A stretch of DNA of 64,000 bases, from the NCBI GenBank assembly GCA_900550235.1, contig URRQ01000001.1, positions 1 to 64,000 on the forward strand. Direction: 5' to 3'. The translations under genes and the position numbers were made by a program. This document shows positions 16,340-25,096 of the stretch, piece after piece. Every line of letters starts with the position of its first letter. Within the stretch, counting starts at the first letter, position 1. Under the pieces are notes generated by a model. The model searched no databases. It was given only the letters and a program-made list of their open reading frames with translations, and was not told where the DNA came from. The stretch is from an uncultured Lachnospiraceae bacterium (lineage in GTDB: Bacteria > Bacillota > Clostridia > Lachnospirales > Lachnospiraceae).

Positions 16340-17227
16340 ATGGACATCAATTACGAATTATATAAAGTTTTTTACTATGTAGCAACAACTTTAAGCTTTT
16401 CCGAAGCTTCCAAACAACTTTTCATCTCACAGTCAGCTGTGAGCCAATCCATCAAAGCATTGGAGAAAAAGTTAGATCAATCTCTTTTTATCCGAAGCAC
16501 AAAACGTGTGCAGCTTACTCCGGAGGGAGAAATCCTTCTACGCCACGTGGAACCTGCCATGAATCTGATCAAACGCGGGGAAGCACAGATCATGGATGCA
16601 GTCTCTACCGGCGGACAGATTCGAATCGGTGCAAGCGATACTATCTGCAGATACTTTCTTGTACCATATTTGAAACGTTTTCATCGAGAATTTCCAAATA
16701 TCCATATCAAAGTTATGAACCAGACTTCTCTAAGATGTGTGGATCTTTTGGAAACCGGTCAAGTCGATTTGATCGTCACAAACTATCCGAATACAAACCT
16801 TGGCAATGTGGCTTCTATTAAGAAAATCTGCAACTTTAAAGATGTATTTATCGCCAATCAGGAGTTTTCCGAGTTACAAGGCCGCAAGCTTACATATAAA
16901 GAATTATTAAACTACCCAATTCTCATGCTGGAACGAAAAAGTACAACGAGTGAATTTTTACATAATCTATTTCAGCAACAACAGCTTGACCTTGTACCCG
17001 AAATCGAGCTTAGTAGCAATGACCTTCTGATCGATCTTGCAAAAATCGGTCTCGGCATTGCATTTATTCCTGACTACTGCATTCCAAAAGACGGAGACTT
17101 ATTCATCGTAGAAACAGAACACGAATTACCGCAACGTCAACTGATCGTTGCACATAACGAACAAGTCCCTACCTCCAAAGCAACTTTGGAATTTTTAAAA
17201 TACTTTGACGAAATAGAAGAAGAATAA
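16340..17227 (+). CDS. LysR-family transcriptional regulator
   Basis: 295 residues. An N-terminal winged helix-turn-helix (about 5-62: SFSEASKQLFISQSAVSQSI) is followed by a periplasmic-binding-like effector domain from about 90. An AAGGAGG site precedes the ATG. It is divergent from the Lit-like gene, which may be its target because LysR proteins often control the adjacent divergent gene. The effector is unknown. Confidence 0.92.
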   Translation: MDINYELYKVFYYVATTLSFSEASKQLFISQSAVSQSIKALEKKLDQSLFIRSTKRVQLTPEGEILLRHVEPAMNLIKRGEAQIMDAVSTGGQIRIGASDTICRYFLVPYLKRFHREFPNIHIKVMNQTSLRCVDLLETGQVDLIVTNYPNTNLGNVASIKKICNFKDVFIANQEFSELQGRKLTYKELLNYPILMLERKSTTSEFLHNLFQQQQLDLVPEIELSSNDLLIDLAKIGLGIAFIPDYCIPKDGDLFIVETEHELPQRQLIVAHNEQVPTSKATLEFLKYFDEIEEE

Positions 17228-17230
17228 TAC

Positions 17231-17284
17231 AAACCTCTGAAAGAACTGCATCCGATAAACGCTGCATTCTTTCAGAGGTTTTAT
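17231..17284. terminator. bidirectional terminator between LysR and helicase genes
   Basis: A 15-bp perfect stem (17231-17245 with 17267-17281) flanked by T-rich tails on both strands, between two convergent genes. Confidence 0.9.
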
Positions 17285-17291
17285 CTAAATA

Positions 17292-19637
17292 TTACGTTTC
17301 CTCCCAAAATTGTTTCAGTCTAGATTCTGCATTTTCTATTGTACAAGTCTCATAATGTTTCCACTCTCTCGGAAAAATCTCTTGATATTGTCGATACAAA
17401 AACCGCTCGTCCAAAAGGAGCACAATTCCCCGATCTGTTTCTGTTCGGATCACACGCCCAGCCGCCTGCAAAACTTTGTTCATTCCGGGATATAAATATG
17501 CATAGTCAAATCCTTTTCCATTTTGCTTATCAAAATGCTGTTTTAAGATTTCTCGTTCATTGCAAACTTGAGGAAGTCCTGTACCCGCAATGATAGCACC
17601 AATCAGTTTTTCTTCCGTCAAGTCAATTCCTTCTGAAAAAATACCTCCCATCACACAAAAACCTACCAAACTGCCTTCTCTTTCCTTCTCGAATTCCTGC
17701 AAAAACTCTTCTCGCATCTGCTCATTCATATGCTGTTGCTGAACCAAACAAATCATGTCTTCCTCTTGCAAGTAAGGTTCTATCTTTTCATACACCGCTT
17801 CCATAAATCTATACGAAGGGAAAAACACAAGATAGTTTCCCTTCCTCGCCCGTACTACCGTCAAGATATATTGCATAAACTTAAAATATGTGTATTCATT
17901 TCTGCTCGTATATTTACTGCTCACATCTCTCCCAATGATAATACATCTGTTTTCATGGTCAAACGGTGATTCTGCATATATCGCATAATCATCTCGCTCA
18001 ACGCTCAAAAGTTGTTTGTAGTAATGGATCGGCAAAAGCGTTGCCGAAAAGAAAACGGTACTATTCCCTTTTGAAAGAAACTCTTCCAAATTCACTGCCG
18101 GATTTACACAGAAAAGTTTCAGCTTAAATCGGCCATCACTCTCCATCTCTGTATAGATGGTATAATTCTCATCCAAAACATCATACACATTTAGAAAAGT
18201 CCGCACATGAAAATACGTCTCCAATAATTGTTCACGAACCTCTGCACGCTCACATTCTTCCATAAATCTCTCAAATTCCATCAAAAGATTCGTCATGCTG
18301 ATGGAAAAATGTCCCACTGAGTTATGAATCTGATAAGTTTCACATTCTCTCTTCAATTCCAAAAGCTGCTTATTACATATATCCAATCGTCTTGTAAGCT
18401 TGCTGTCCAAAGATTTTACAATACGCTTTGCCTCTAAAAGTTCCTCTTTATAAATCGTTGCACTATACATTTCCCTCGCTCGTTCCACCAGATTGTGAGC
18501 TTCATCGATCAGAAAAATATAGTCTCCTTTGACTCCATCTGCAAAAAATCTACGCAAATGCGCGTTAGGATCAAACACGTAATTATAATCGCATATCACA
18601 GCATCTGCCCACAAGGATACATCAAGCGCCATTTCAAAAGGACATACTTGATGTTTTTTAGCATGCGCTTCCAGATTCTCTCTGCTCATATCGCTTGTCG
18701 TTGTAATCATTTCATAAACCGCATCATTCACACGGTCAAAATGCCCTCTCGCATAAGGACATTCTTCGGGATTACAGTTTGTTTCCTCACAAAAACAAAT
18801 CTTCTCTTTCGCTGTCAACGTAATCACTTTGTACGCTAAGTTTTGTTCCTTCAACTGTTGAAACGCCTGTTCCGCCACCGTTCTTGTGATAGTCTTTGCT
18901 GTCAAATAAAAAATCTTATCACCAAGGCCTTCACCCACTGCTTTCACCGATGGAAAAATTGTCGCTATTGTTTTACCTACTCCGGTAGGCGCCTGAATAA
19001 AAAGCTTTTTCTTCCTAAGAATTGTTCTATATACCGAAGTTGCTAAATTTTTTTGTCCTTCCCGATATTCATACGGAAATACTAGAAATTGGATAGATTG
19101 GTTCCGTTTCTTTTTCCATTCCACCTGAAATTCCGCCCATTTGCGATACTCTTCTATCAAATCAAAAAACCATGTTTCTAATTCATTCAACTGATAGCTT
19201 TGACGAAATCTCTTAATTTCCTCTGTCTCCATATTGCAATAAGTCATCTGCACAGAAATGTTGGTTAATTTCTTTTGTTTCCCATATATATACGCATAAC
19301 ACTTGGCTTGAGCCAGATGTACTCTAACCGGGTCTTCCAAAGATGATAATTCCCGAAAGACTCCTTTGATCTCATCGATGACAATTTCTTCCTCTTCTAA
19401 GATTCCATCTGCCCGTCCTTCAATTTGAAGATCAAAATTCTCATAGTTCATTACTAACTTCAATGGTACTTCCGCAAAATAGTTCGAACCCATTTGCCGC
19501 TGAATTTTACGGTGGATCTTGCTGCCAAGCTGCATTGCTTCTTTATCCGCAAGTTGCCCTGTTCTGTTGTCTATATCGCCCTCGCGGAGAATAAATTCCA
19601 CCAGACTACGCACTGAAATTTTGATTGTTGTTTTCAT
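17292..19637 (-). CDS. PD-(D/E)XK nuclease fused to XPD/DinG-like iron-sulfur helicase
   Basis: 781 residues. Residues about 45-120 contain GRADGI, then IDEIKG and a downstream QAKCYAY, the pattern of a RecB/Cas4-type PD-(D/E)XK nuclease. The rest is a superfamily 2 helicase. It has Walker A APTGVGKT, four cysteines spaced CFC-x4-C-x4-C as in the XPD 4Fe-4S domain, a DEAH box (IDEAHNLVE), and C-terminal motifs ending QAAGRVIRTETDRG. It probably works in DNA repair or clearing of aberrant DNA. A further upstream ATG at 19670 would lie inside a repeat palindrome, so I use the ATG at 19637. Confidence 0.88.
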   Translation of the reverse strand: MKTTIKISVRSLVEFILREGDIDNRTGQLADKEAMQLGSKIHRKIQRQMGSNYFAEVPLKLVMNYENFDLQIEGRADGILEEEEIVIDEIKGVFRELSSLEDPVRVHLAQAKCYAYIYGKQKKLTNISVQMTYCNMETEEIKRFRQSYQLNELETWFFDLIEEYRKWAEFQVEWKKKRNQSIQFLVFPYEYREGQKNLATSVYRTILRKKKLFIQAPTGVGKTIATIFPSVKAVGEGLGDKIFYLTAKTITRTVAEQAFQQLKEQNLAYKVITLTAKEKICFCEETNCNPEECPYARGHFDRVNDAVYEMITTTSDMSRENLEAHAKKHQVCPFEMALDVSLWADAVICDYNYVFDPNAHLRRFFADGVKGDYIFLIDEAHNLVERAREMYSATIYKEELLEAKRIVKSLDSKLTRRLDICNKQLLELKRECETYQIHNSVGHFSISMTNLLMEFERFMEECERAEVREQLLETYFHVRTFLNVYDVLDENYTIYTEMESDGRFKLKLFCVNPAVNLEEFLSKGNSTVFFSATLLPIHYYKQLLSVERDDYAIYAESPFDHENRCIIIGRDVSSKYTSRNEYTYFKFMQYILTVVRARKGNYLVFFPSYRFMEAVYEKIEPYLQEEDMICLVQQQHMNEQMREEFLQEFEKEREGSLVGFCVMGGIFSEGIDLTEEKLIGAIIAGTGLPQVCNEREILKQHFDKQNGKGFDYAYLYPGMNKVLQAAGRVIRTETDRGIVLLLDERFLYRQYQEIFPREWKHYETCTIENAESRLKQFWEET

Positions 19638-19646
19638 CTCTTTGTT

Positions 19647-19731
19647 ATTGGGGACGTAGTGAACTTTCAAAATGCTACGTCCCAGATCGCAAAATGGGGT
19701 GTCCCTTTTTGCAATTTACCCTGTCCCTTTC
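19647..19731. repeat. RAYT-type palindrome block, left partner
   Basis: It contains ATTGGGGACGTAGT (19647-19660) pairing with an ACGTCCC arm (to 19683), followed by GGGTGTCCCTTTTTGCA and CCTGTCCCTTTC. Word order and spacing match the left flank of the transposase at 50326-50410. It lies 10 nt upstream of the helicase start codon. Confidence 0.85.
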
Positions 19732-19829
19732 TTGAAAAACGTTGATTTTACGTTCTGTTTTTCATTTCACTTCTTAGTTTCATTATTTTAAGTATAGCAT
19801 ACGCTCTTTCATCTCGCAAATACGACATT

Positions 19830-19913
19830 TGGGGACACCGCTAGACGCAAAAAGTGACAAGGCATAACGTAATTGGGGACGTAGTAAAACCACAATTTAC
19901 TACGTCCCCAATT
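19830..19913. repeat. RAYT-type palindrome block, right partner
   Basis: GGGACA..GCAAAAAGTGACA is followed by a perfect 16-bp palindrome (19871-19886 with 19898-19913). Block order and a 39-nt spacing match the right flank of the transposase at 51212-51293. Together with 19647-19731 it forms an inverted pair around about 100 bp with no transposase. It ends 2 nt before the stop codon of the HPr-like gene. Confidence 0.88.
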
Positions 19914-19915
19914 AT

Positions 19916-20146
19916 TTAAGCTGCACAATATTTTTCAAGTGTTTTTTCAAATTCTCTGTCTTTGCCTTGACATTGAACTGTCAAAACTTTCGTAAGGTCT
20001 AGACTCAATACTCCAAGGATGGATTTTGCATCAATAATTACTCTGTTATAAAATATGTCAATATCAAAATCACATCTTCCAGCTGATCTTACGAAGTCAA
20101 CGGCATGAGCTGTATCTGACAACTTGATTTTATAGCTATACTTCAT
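19916..20146 (-). CDS. HPr-like protein lacking the active-site histidine (Crh-like)
   Basis: 76 residues with the HPr fold pattern, including KSILGVLSLDL, which corresponds to the regulatory Ser46 site of HPr. Aligning 32 gap-free residues back from that motif puts Asp11 at the place of the phosphorylatable His15. The Arg and Pro of HARP are replaced by Ala and His. So it cannot relay PTS phosphate but could still be phosphorylated at Ser42, like Bacillus Crh. The start at 20146 has AAAGGG at good spacing; a GTG three codons up is less likely. It is an orphan gene with no PTS neighbours. Confidence 0.75.
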   Translation of the reverse strand: MKYSYKIKLSDTAHAVDFVRSAGRCDFDIDIFYNRVIIDAKSILGVLSLDLTKVLTVQCQGKDREFEKTLEKYCAA

Positions 20147-20244
20147 TACTAACACCCTTTCTTTTTTTGAGATGACATATTATTACATTTTTCGACACAA
20201 AAAGTCAATCGCCAATCGTACAAATTTTACACTGTTTTTTTATC

Positions 20245-21012
20245 TCATTTTGTAAATTCTACCATATTATCCCGATACCATAGTGGAAGATGTTGCCTTT
20301 GGAGCTTTTTATTCTCCCGTTCTTTGATAGAAATTGTTTCGCAAAAGTCTTTCCACAACATCTCAAACTTCGTTTCTTCCTGTGAAAAATTATTTGTTTT
20401 TTCCAAACTTACTCTCTCATCAATCACTAGCACCCATTGTTTTCTTGCTTCGTGAACCAAGATTTCTTTATGTGTTTCATCATACACAATCCAATTTTCT
20501 AAAGGTAACCTGTTTGAAAAATGATCTGCAATGCAAGTCAAAATCTTAGCTTTGGGATTGATTTTAGCAAACAAAACACCGTTTTCCAATTCTCGAAAGC
20601 GTAAAAATTCTTTATGGGAATGCGCTTCATTTCCCACAGTTCTACTCAATTGAAATACTTTTTGTACATTCGGATTCGTCAAATGATTCATAATCTTTTT
20701 ACTATCGGGAATCTTTCTTGCTTCAAGCATCATCCCCAATACCGCATCTCCTTTTTTCTCATCATGTGATAGGAGCGCATGATAAATATTCCAATACACC
20801 TCATTACCCAAATGCTTTTTGATTAATTTTTCAACCGCGATAGTCTTTTTCTCATTCACCACAACTTCTACATAGGTGCTAAACAATTCTTGTTCTACCA
20901 TGCCTTGTATGGCTATTCCAACTATTTCATCTTGAAGCGCAAGTTTCCATGCATCATAAATGCCTGAATAAATTCCACTAATGGAGTCTTCACATATAAA
21001 AACCTTTTTCAT
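20245..21012 (-). CDS. DUF4130-type DNA-metabolism protein (TIGR03915)
   Basis: 255 residues. The pattern FRFRELENGVLFAKINPKAKIL followed by DHFSNRLPLENWIVYDETHKE is typical of the TIGR03915/DUF4130 family. Its members always accompany the radical SAM protein encoded just upstream and are sometimes fused to a uracil-DNA-glycosylase domain; no such domain is present here. It is presumed to act with that enzyme in DNA repair or modification, but the reaction is unknown. It begins 39 nt after the radical SAM gene. Confidence 0.8.
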   Translation of the reverse strand: MKKVFICEDSISGIYSGIYDAWKLALQDEIVGIAIQGMVEQELFSTYVEVVVNEKKTIAVEKLIKKHLGNEVYWNIYHALLSHDEKKGDAVLGMMLEARKIPDSKKIMNHLTNPNVQKVFQLSRTVGNEAHSHKEFLRFRELENGVLFAKINPKAKILTCIADHFSNRLPLENWIVYDETHKEILVHEARKQWVLVIDERVSLEKTNNFSQEETKFEMLWKDFCETISIKERENKKLQRQHLPLWYRDNMVEFTK

Positions 21013-21051
21013 CTATCTCCTCATCGCTTTCTCATTTCAATTTCTGTATTT

Positions 21052-22419
21052 TCAGCCTACACTTTTCTCAATCTCCGTCTTTCCCGTATGATTTCTTATT
21101 GTAAACCGCTTCATACGAAAGTTCACGTCATCAAATAGGGATAACTGTTGATAACTCATGTGTTCCATATGTGCAGGTAATTTTTCTTTTACATCCAAAA
21201 GATTTCTCATAATATAATCTTCCTCTATCTTCGTTGGATACATCATTTTCCCATTGCATGTAATAAAGTAAAGCGCTCTTTTTAATACGACGCCTATTTT
21301 CTTCAAATCTTCAAATCCCAAAACCGCTATTCTTCTTGCCTTTACAATGCGGCTTGCCGACTTATACCCAATCCCCGGAACTCGAAGTAATGTGGCATAC
21401 TCCGCACGATTGATCTCTACCGGAAACATTTCCAAATGTTTCAATGCCCAATTACATTTTGGATCCAAAAGTACGTTAAAATTAGGATTCTCTTCTGACA
21501 AAAGTTCTTTCGCTTCAAATCCATAGTACCGTAATAACCAATCCGCCTGATAAAGTCTATGTTCTCGAAGAAGAGGCGGCCCGTCGTCTGTTCTTACCGG
21601 AAGAGCAGAGTCCTCATTTACATGAACAAATGCTGAATAAAATACTCTTCTGAGTTCAAACTTCTTATATAAAGATTCCGCCACATTCAATATTTGGTAA
21701 TCTGTCTCCGGTGTCGCACCGATAATCATCTGCGTACTCTGCCCTGCCGGAACAAATCTCGGTGCTTTATGATAAGCTATAATCTCCTGCTTATTTTCCT
21801 GCATCTTGTTTTGGACAAGACGCATTGGTGTTAAAATATTTTTTCTATTTTTATGCGGCGCAAGCATACGCAGACTTTCCGCTGTCGGCAGCTCCAAATT
21901 CACACTCATACGATCTGCCAAAAAGCCGACTCTCTGAATCAACTCCTGACTAGCTCCCGGGATTGCTTTCACATGAATATATCCTTGAAAATTACACTCG
22001 TTCCGCAATTTATATAAAGTTATGTAGAGAAGTTCCATTGTATAATTGGGGCTTATCAATATACCGGAGCTTAAAAACAATCCTTCAATATAATTTCTGC
22101 GGTAAAACTCCATCGTCAACGTACATACCTCATCCGGTGTAAACGATGTACGAGGAACGTCATTAGAAGAACGGTTGATACAATATTTACAATCATAGAT
22201 ACATTCATTGGTAAATAGTATCTTTAAAAGAGAAATGCAACGCCCATCCGCGGAAAAACTGTGACAAATCCCAGATTTATAACAATTGCCCATCCCCGTC
22301 CCATCGTTCTGTCTGTCCACTCCACTAGACGTACATGCCACATCATATTTTGCTGCATCTGTTAATATATTTAATTTATCAAAAATAGACATTTCTTCCG
22401 CTATTCTCATTCCAATCAC
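21052..22419 (-). CDS. radical SAM protein of putative DNA repair/modification (TIGR03916)
   Basis: 455 residues. The opening FDKLNILTDAAKYDVACTSS is characteristic of the TIGR03916 family. The radical SAM cluster motif CIYDCKYC (Cys73, 77, 80) follows, with two extra Cys before it (CYKSGIC). Near residues 355-375 there is a helix-hairpin-helix, RVPGIGYKSASRIV, which would bind DNA. The annotated start is a GTG; an ATG three codons in (22410) is equally possible. It forms a two-gene unit with the DUF4130 gene. Confidence 0.88.
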   Translation of the reverse strand: MIGMRIAEEMSIFDKLNILTDAAKYDVACTSSGVDRQNDGTGMGNCYKSGICHSFSADGRCISLLKILFTNECIYDCKYCINRSSNDVPRTSFTPDEVCTLTMEFYRRNYIEGLFLSSGILISPNYTMELLYITLYKLRNECNFQGYIHVKAIPGASQELIQRVGFLADRMSVNLELPTAESLRMLAPHKNRKNILTPMRLVQNKMQENKQEIIAYHKAPRFVPAGQSTQMIIGATPETDYQILNVAESLYKKFELRRVFYSAFVHVNEDSALPVRTDDGPPLLREHRLYQADWLLRYYGFEAKELLSEENPNFNVLLDPKCNWALKHLEMFPVEINRAEYATLLRVPGIGYKSASRIVKARRIAVLGFEDLKKIGVVLKRALYFITCNGKMMYPTKIEEDYIMRNLLDVKEKLPAHMEHMSYQQLSLFDDVNFRMKRFTIRNHTGKTEIEKSVG

Positions 22420-22607
22420 CGTCGCTTTTCATCCTATCAGTAACTACTCGCACTCCAAAACAGAATGTATGTTCGCTTTTGTTTTATCATAGCACGCCGA
22501 ACAAATGTTTGCAATACTATTTTTAAATTCCTTTTACTGTGCTGCAAAAACATGCTACAATATTCACAGCTTATAAAATGTAAAGGATATCGGGAGGATT
22601 TTATACA

Positions 22608-23234
22608 ATGATTTATCGCGAAGATATGCTGGAACTCACACGTCGGATGACTCTTTCCCGCACTTCTTTCACTAGAATCGCAGGGTGCTACATTGATTCC
22701 GACGGTGAGTTCGACGGAAGTTTTAACACAAACTTTTTAAAACTTAACGCATCTGAACGCACAAAAAATATAGGCATTGCGAAAGCAATTCCTTATGCAG
22801 AAACAAATGTTAATTTAAAACAATTTGAATTTCAGACAGAAGCGCAAAAACCAGGAAGCATGTGGCAGCTTTTGATGGCAATGCGAAACTGTGGTCTAAA
22901 AAACGATGCACTTATGGAAACTTTTTATGATATGTTCATGGAAAACTATTACACCGAAACTGCTTATGCTATCTACATTTTCCACGATCGATATGATATT
23001 CCGACTAAAGCTTCTGATAAAAAGCGGTTGGGGGAATCTGAAGAAATGTTTGAGTATCTCATTTGTGCAGTTTGCCCTTTGGAAGACGATTATGAACCCG
23101 GATTGCCAGAATGTGGATTCTTATTTCCTGCTTTTACTGATCGATGCGGAGATCTGAATCATGTAAATATTTACAGCCGCAATCCAAATAACGAATGCAC
23201 AGATGTTCTTCTGAGAATTCTTGGCATTTGTTAG
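22608..23234 (+). CDS. DUF4317 family protein, short form
   Basis: 208 residues opening with EDMLELTRRMTLSRTSFTRIAGCYID, the signature start of DUF4317 proteins common in Lachnospiraceae. Family members I recall are about 370-400 residues, so this one appears to lack the C-terminal half. It has a clean stop and a terminator 20 nt later, so it is either a genuine short form or an old truncation. A GGGAGGA site precedes the ATG. The function is unknown. Confidence 0.75.
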   Translation: MIYREDMLELTRRMTLSRTSFTRIAGCYIDSDGEFDGSFNTNFLKLNASERTKNIGIAKAIPYAETNVNLKQFEFQTEAQKPGSMWQLLMAMRNCGLKNDALMETFYDMFMENYYTETAYAIYIFHDRYDIPTKASDKKRLGESEEMFEYLICAVCPLEDDYEPGLPECGFLFPAFTDRCGDLNHVNIYSRNPNNECTDVLLRILGIC

Positions 23235-23246
23235 ATTTCTTCATCA

Positions 23247-23281
23247 AAAAAAGAACTGGGCACCTTGCCCAGTTCTTTCCT
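23247..23281. terminator. bidirectional terminator between DUF4317 and acetyltransferase genes
   Basis: An 11-bp perfect stem (23251-23261 with 23267-23277) with A/T tails on both sides, between convergent genes. Confidence 0.9.
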
Positions 23282-23290
23282 CCATACATT

Positions 23291-23893
23291 CTAAAGTTCA
23301 ATCTTTCTATCTCTCCAATAGTATTCCCGATCATGTTCTCCAATCTCTCGAAGTACACGACATGGATTTCCTACGGCAACAACATTTGCTGGAAGATCTT
23401 TTGTCACCACACTTCCGGCGCCTACAACGGTATTATCCCCAATGCTGACTCCCGGCAGTACAATAACTCCGGCTCCAAGCCAGCAGTTTTTCCCAATATG
23501 CACAGGCATATTATATTGGTACGCCTGTTCCCGAAGGTCTGGAAGAATCGGATGTCCCGCTGTCGCTATCACAACATTTGGACCAAGCATGGTATAATCG
23601 CCTACATAAATATGTGTATCATCCACTAATGTGAGATTAAAATTTGCATATACATTTTTACCAAAATGCACATGCCCTCCGCCAAAGTTGGAATGAAGCG
23701 GCGGTTCAATATAGCACTCCTCGCCAATTTCCGCAAACATTTCCTTTAAAAGCAGTTCTCGCTTCTCCTGTTCCAATGGGCGTGTCATATTATAATCATA
23801 GAGACGATTCAACCTTTGCAGTTGCTCATCCATAATGGAATCATCGTTTGGTAAATATAATTCCCCCGTATGTAATTTATCTCTTTCCGTCAT
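23291..23893 (-). CDS. sugar O-acetyltransferase, maltose/galactoside type (LacA/Maa-like)
   Basis: 200 residues. It has the N-terminal Mac domain (ERDKLHTGELYLPND), then left-handed beta-helix hexapeptide repeats. The active-site pattern is NFNLTLVDDTHIYVG..GPNVVIATAGHP with catalytic His, ending VVGAGSVVTKDLPANVVAVGNPCRVLREI. It acetylates a sugar hydroxyl from acetyl-CoA. TAGGAG before the ATG at 23893 decides the start; an in-frame ATG six codons up would overlap the preceding gene. It is co-transcribed with the aldo/keto reductase 10 nt upstream. Confidence 0.92.
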   Translation of the reverse strand: MTERDKLHTGELYLPNDDSIMDEQLQRLNRLYDYNMTRPLEQEKRELLLKEMFAEIGEECYIEPPLHSNFGGGHVHFGKNVYANFNLTLVDDTHIYVGDYTMLGPNVVIATAGHPILPDLREQAYQYNMPVHIGKNCWLGAGVIVLPGVSIGDNTVVGAGSVVTKDLPANVVAVGNPCRVLREIGEHDREYYWRDRKIEL

Positions 23894-23903
23894 ATTTTTT
23901 CTC

Positions 23904-25082
23904 CTATCCATAAAGTTTGAACAGTTTTGCTCCTAGTTTTACTGCCTTATATTGAAAACCTTCCAACTCTGCTGCCGCATGTTTTAATTCTTCACGAATC
24001 GGTATCTTCTGTGGACAATGAGTTTCACACTTTCCACACCTGATACATTCCGAAGCTCCTGCCGGATGTTTCTTCATTGCAAAGAAACGATAATCCTTTT
24101 TCGCAGATTTTTTCCCTTCGGAATAAATCGCGTTGTAGCACCGGAAAGTTCCGGGAATATCCACGCCCTTCGGGCAAGGCATACAATACCCACAACCTGT
24201 GCATCCTACTTTTACCGTCCGATTGATCTCATCTTTTACACACCGAATCAGTTTCCGATCGTCTTCCGTCAAGCAACCTGCAAATGCTTCCGAAGCTGTT
24301 TTCACATTTTGACGCACCATCTCCATGTCATTCATACCGGAAAGCACACAAGTAATCTCCGGCTGATCGTACAACCATTTGAACGCCATCTCCGCCGGTG
24401 TACGCCCTTTGGGATCATTTGCAAATATTTTTTTCGCAGACTTTGGCAAAAGATCCACCAAACGTCCTCCTCGAAGAGGTTCCATAATGATAACCGGAAT
24501 TCCCTTTTCATAAGCATAGTGAAGTCCTTCTACACCTGCCTGTGAAAATTCATCAATGTAATTATACTGAATCTGACAAAAATCCCAATCATAGGCATCT
24601 ACAAGCTGCTTGAACATCGGTGTACTTCCATGAAACGAAAATCCGATATTTTGAATCTGTCCCGACTCAAGTTTTTCCTGAATCCAATCCTTAATTCCAA
24701 GTCTTACAAGGTGATTCCATGTTGCAATATCTGATAGCATATGCATAAGATAATACTCCACATGATCGGTACGCAGACGCCGCAATTCTTCTTGAAAAAG
24801 CTTTTCCGCACCTTCCACACTTTTGATTAAATAATGCGGAGGCTTTGTTGCTATATTCACCTGATCTCGGCAATGATTTCGTTCCAATATTTCACCCAGT
24901 GCAGATTCACTTCCACCATATACATACGCGGTATCAAAATAATTCACACCGGATTGGATTGCCTCCAGTATTTCTTTTTCCGTTTTCTCTAGATCGATTC
25001 CAGTTCCTTTTTTTGTAAATCTCAAACAACCATAACCAAGAAGCGAAATGTCATTTCCTTTCTTGTCTTTCCTATACTGCAT
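23904..25082 (-). CDS. aldo/keto reductase with C-terminal 4Fe-4S ferredoxin domain
   Basis: 392 residues. Residues 1-270 form an AKR barrel (YFDTAYVYGGSE with catalytic Asp/Tyr, then ATKPP). Residues about 285-365 carry two cysteine sets, CTGCGYCMPCP and CIRCGKCETHCP, typical of two 4Fe-4S clusters (COG1453). It probably reduces carbonyls using ferredoxin-linked electrons; the substrate is unknown. It lies between a MATE gene (14 nt upstream) and the acetyltransferase, forming a three-gene operon. Confidence 0.9.
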   Translation of the reverse strand: MQYRKDKKGNDISLLGYGCLRFTKKGTGIDLEKTEKEILEAIQSGVNYFDTAYVYGGSESALGEILERNHCRDQVNIATKPPHYLIKSVEGAEKLFQEELRRLRTDHVEYYLMHMLSDIATWNHLVRLGIKDWIQEKLESGQIQNIGFSFHGSTPMFKQLVDAYDWDFCQIQYNYIDEFSQAGVEGLHYAYEKGIPVIIMEPLRGGRLVDLLPKSAKKIFANDPKGRTPAEMAFKWLYDQPEITCVLSGMNDMEMVRQNVKTASEAFAGCLTEDDRKLIRCVKDEINRTVKVGCTGCGYCMPCPKGVDIPGTFRCYNAIYSEGKKSAKKDYRFFAMKKHPAGASECIRCGKCETHCPQKIPIREELKHAAAELEGFQYKAVKLGAKLFKLYG

Positions 25083-25096
25083 TGCATTTCACCTCC

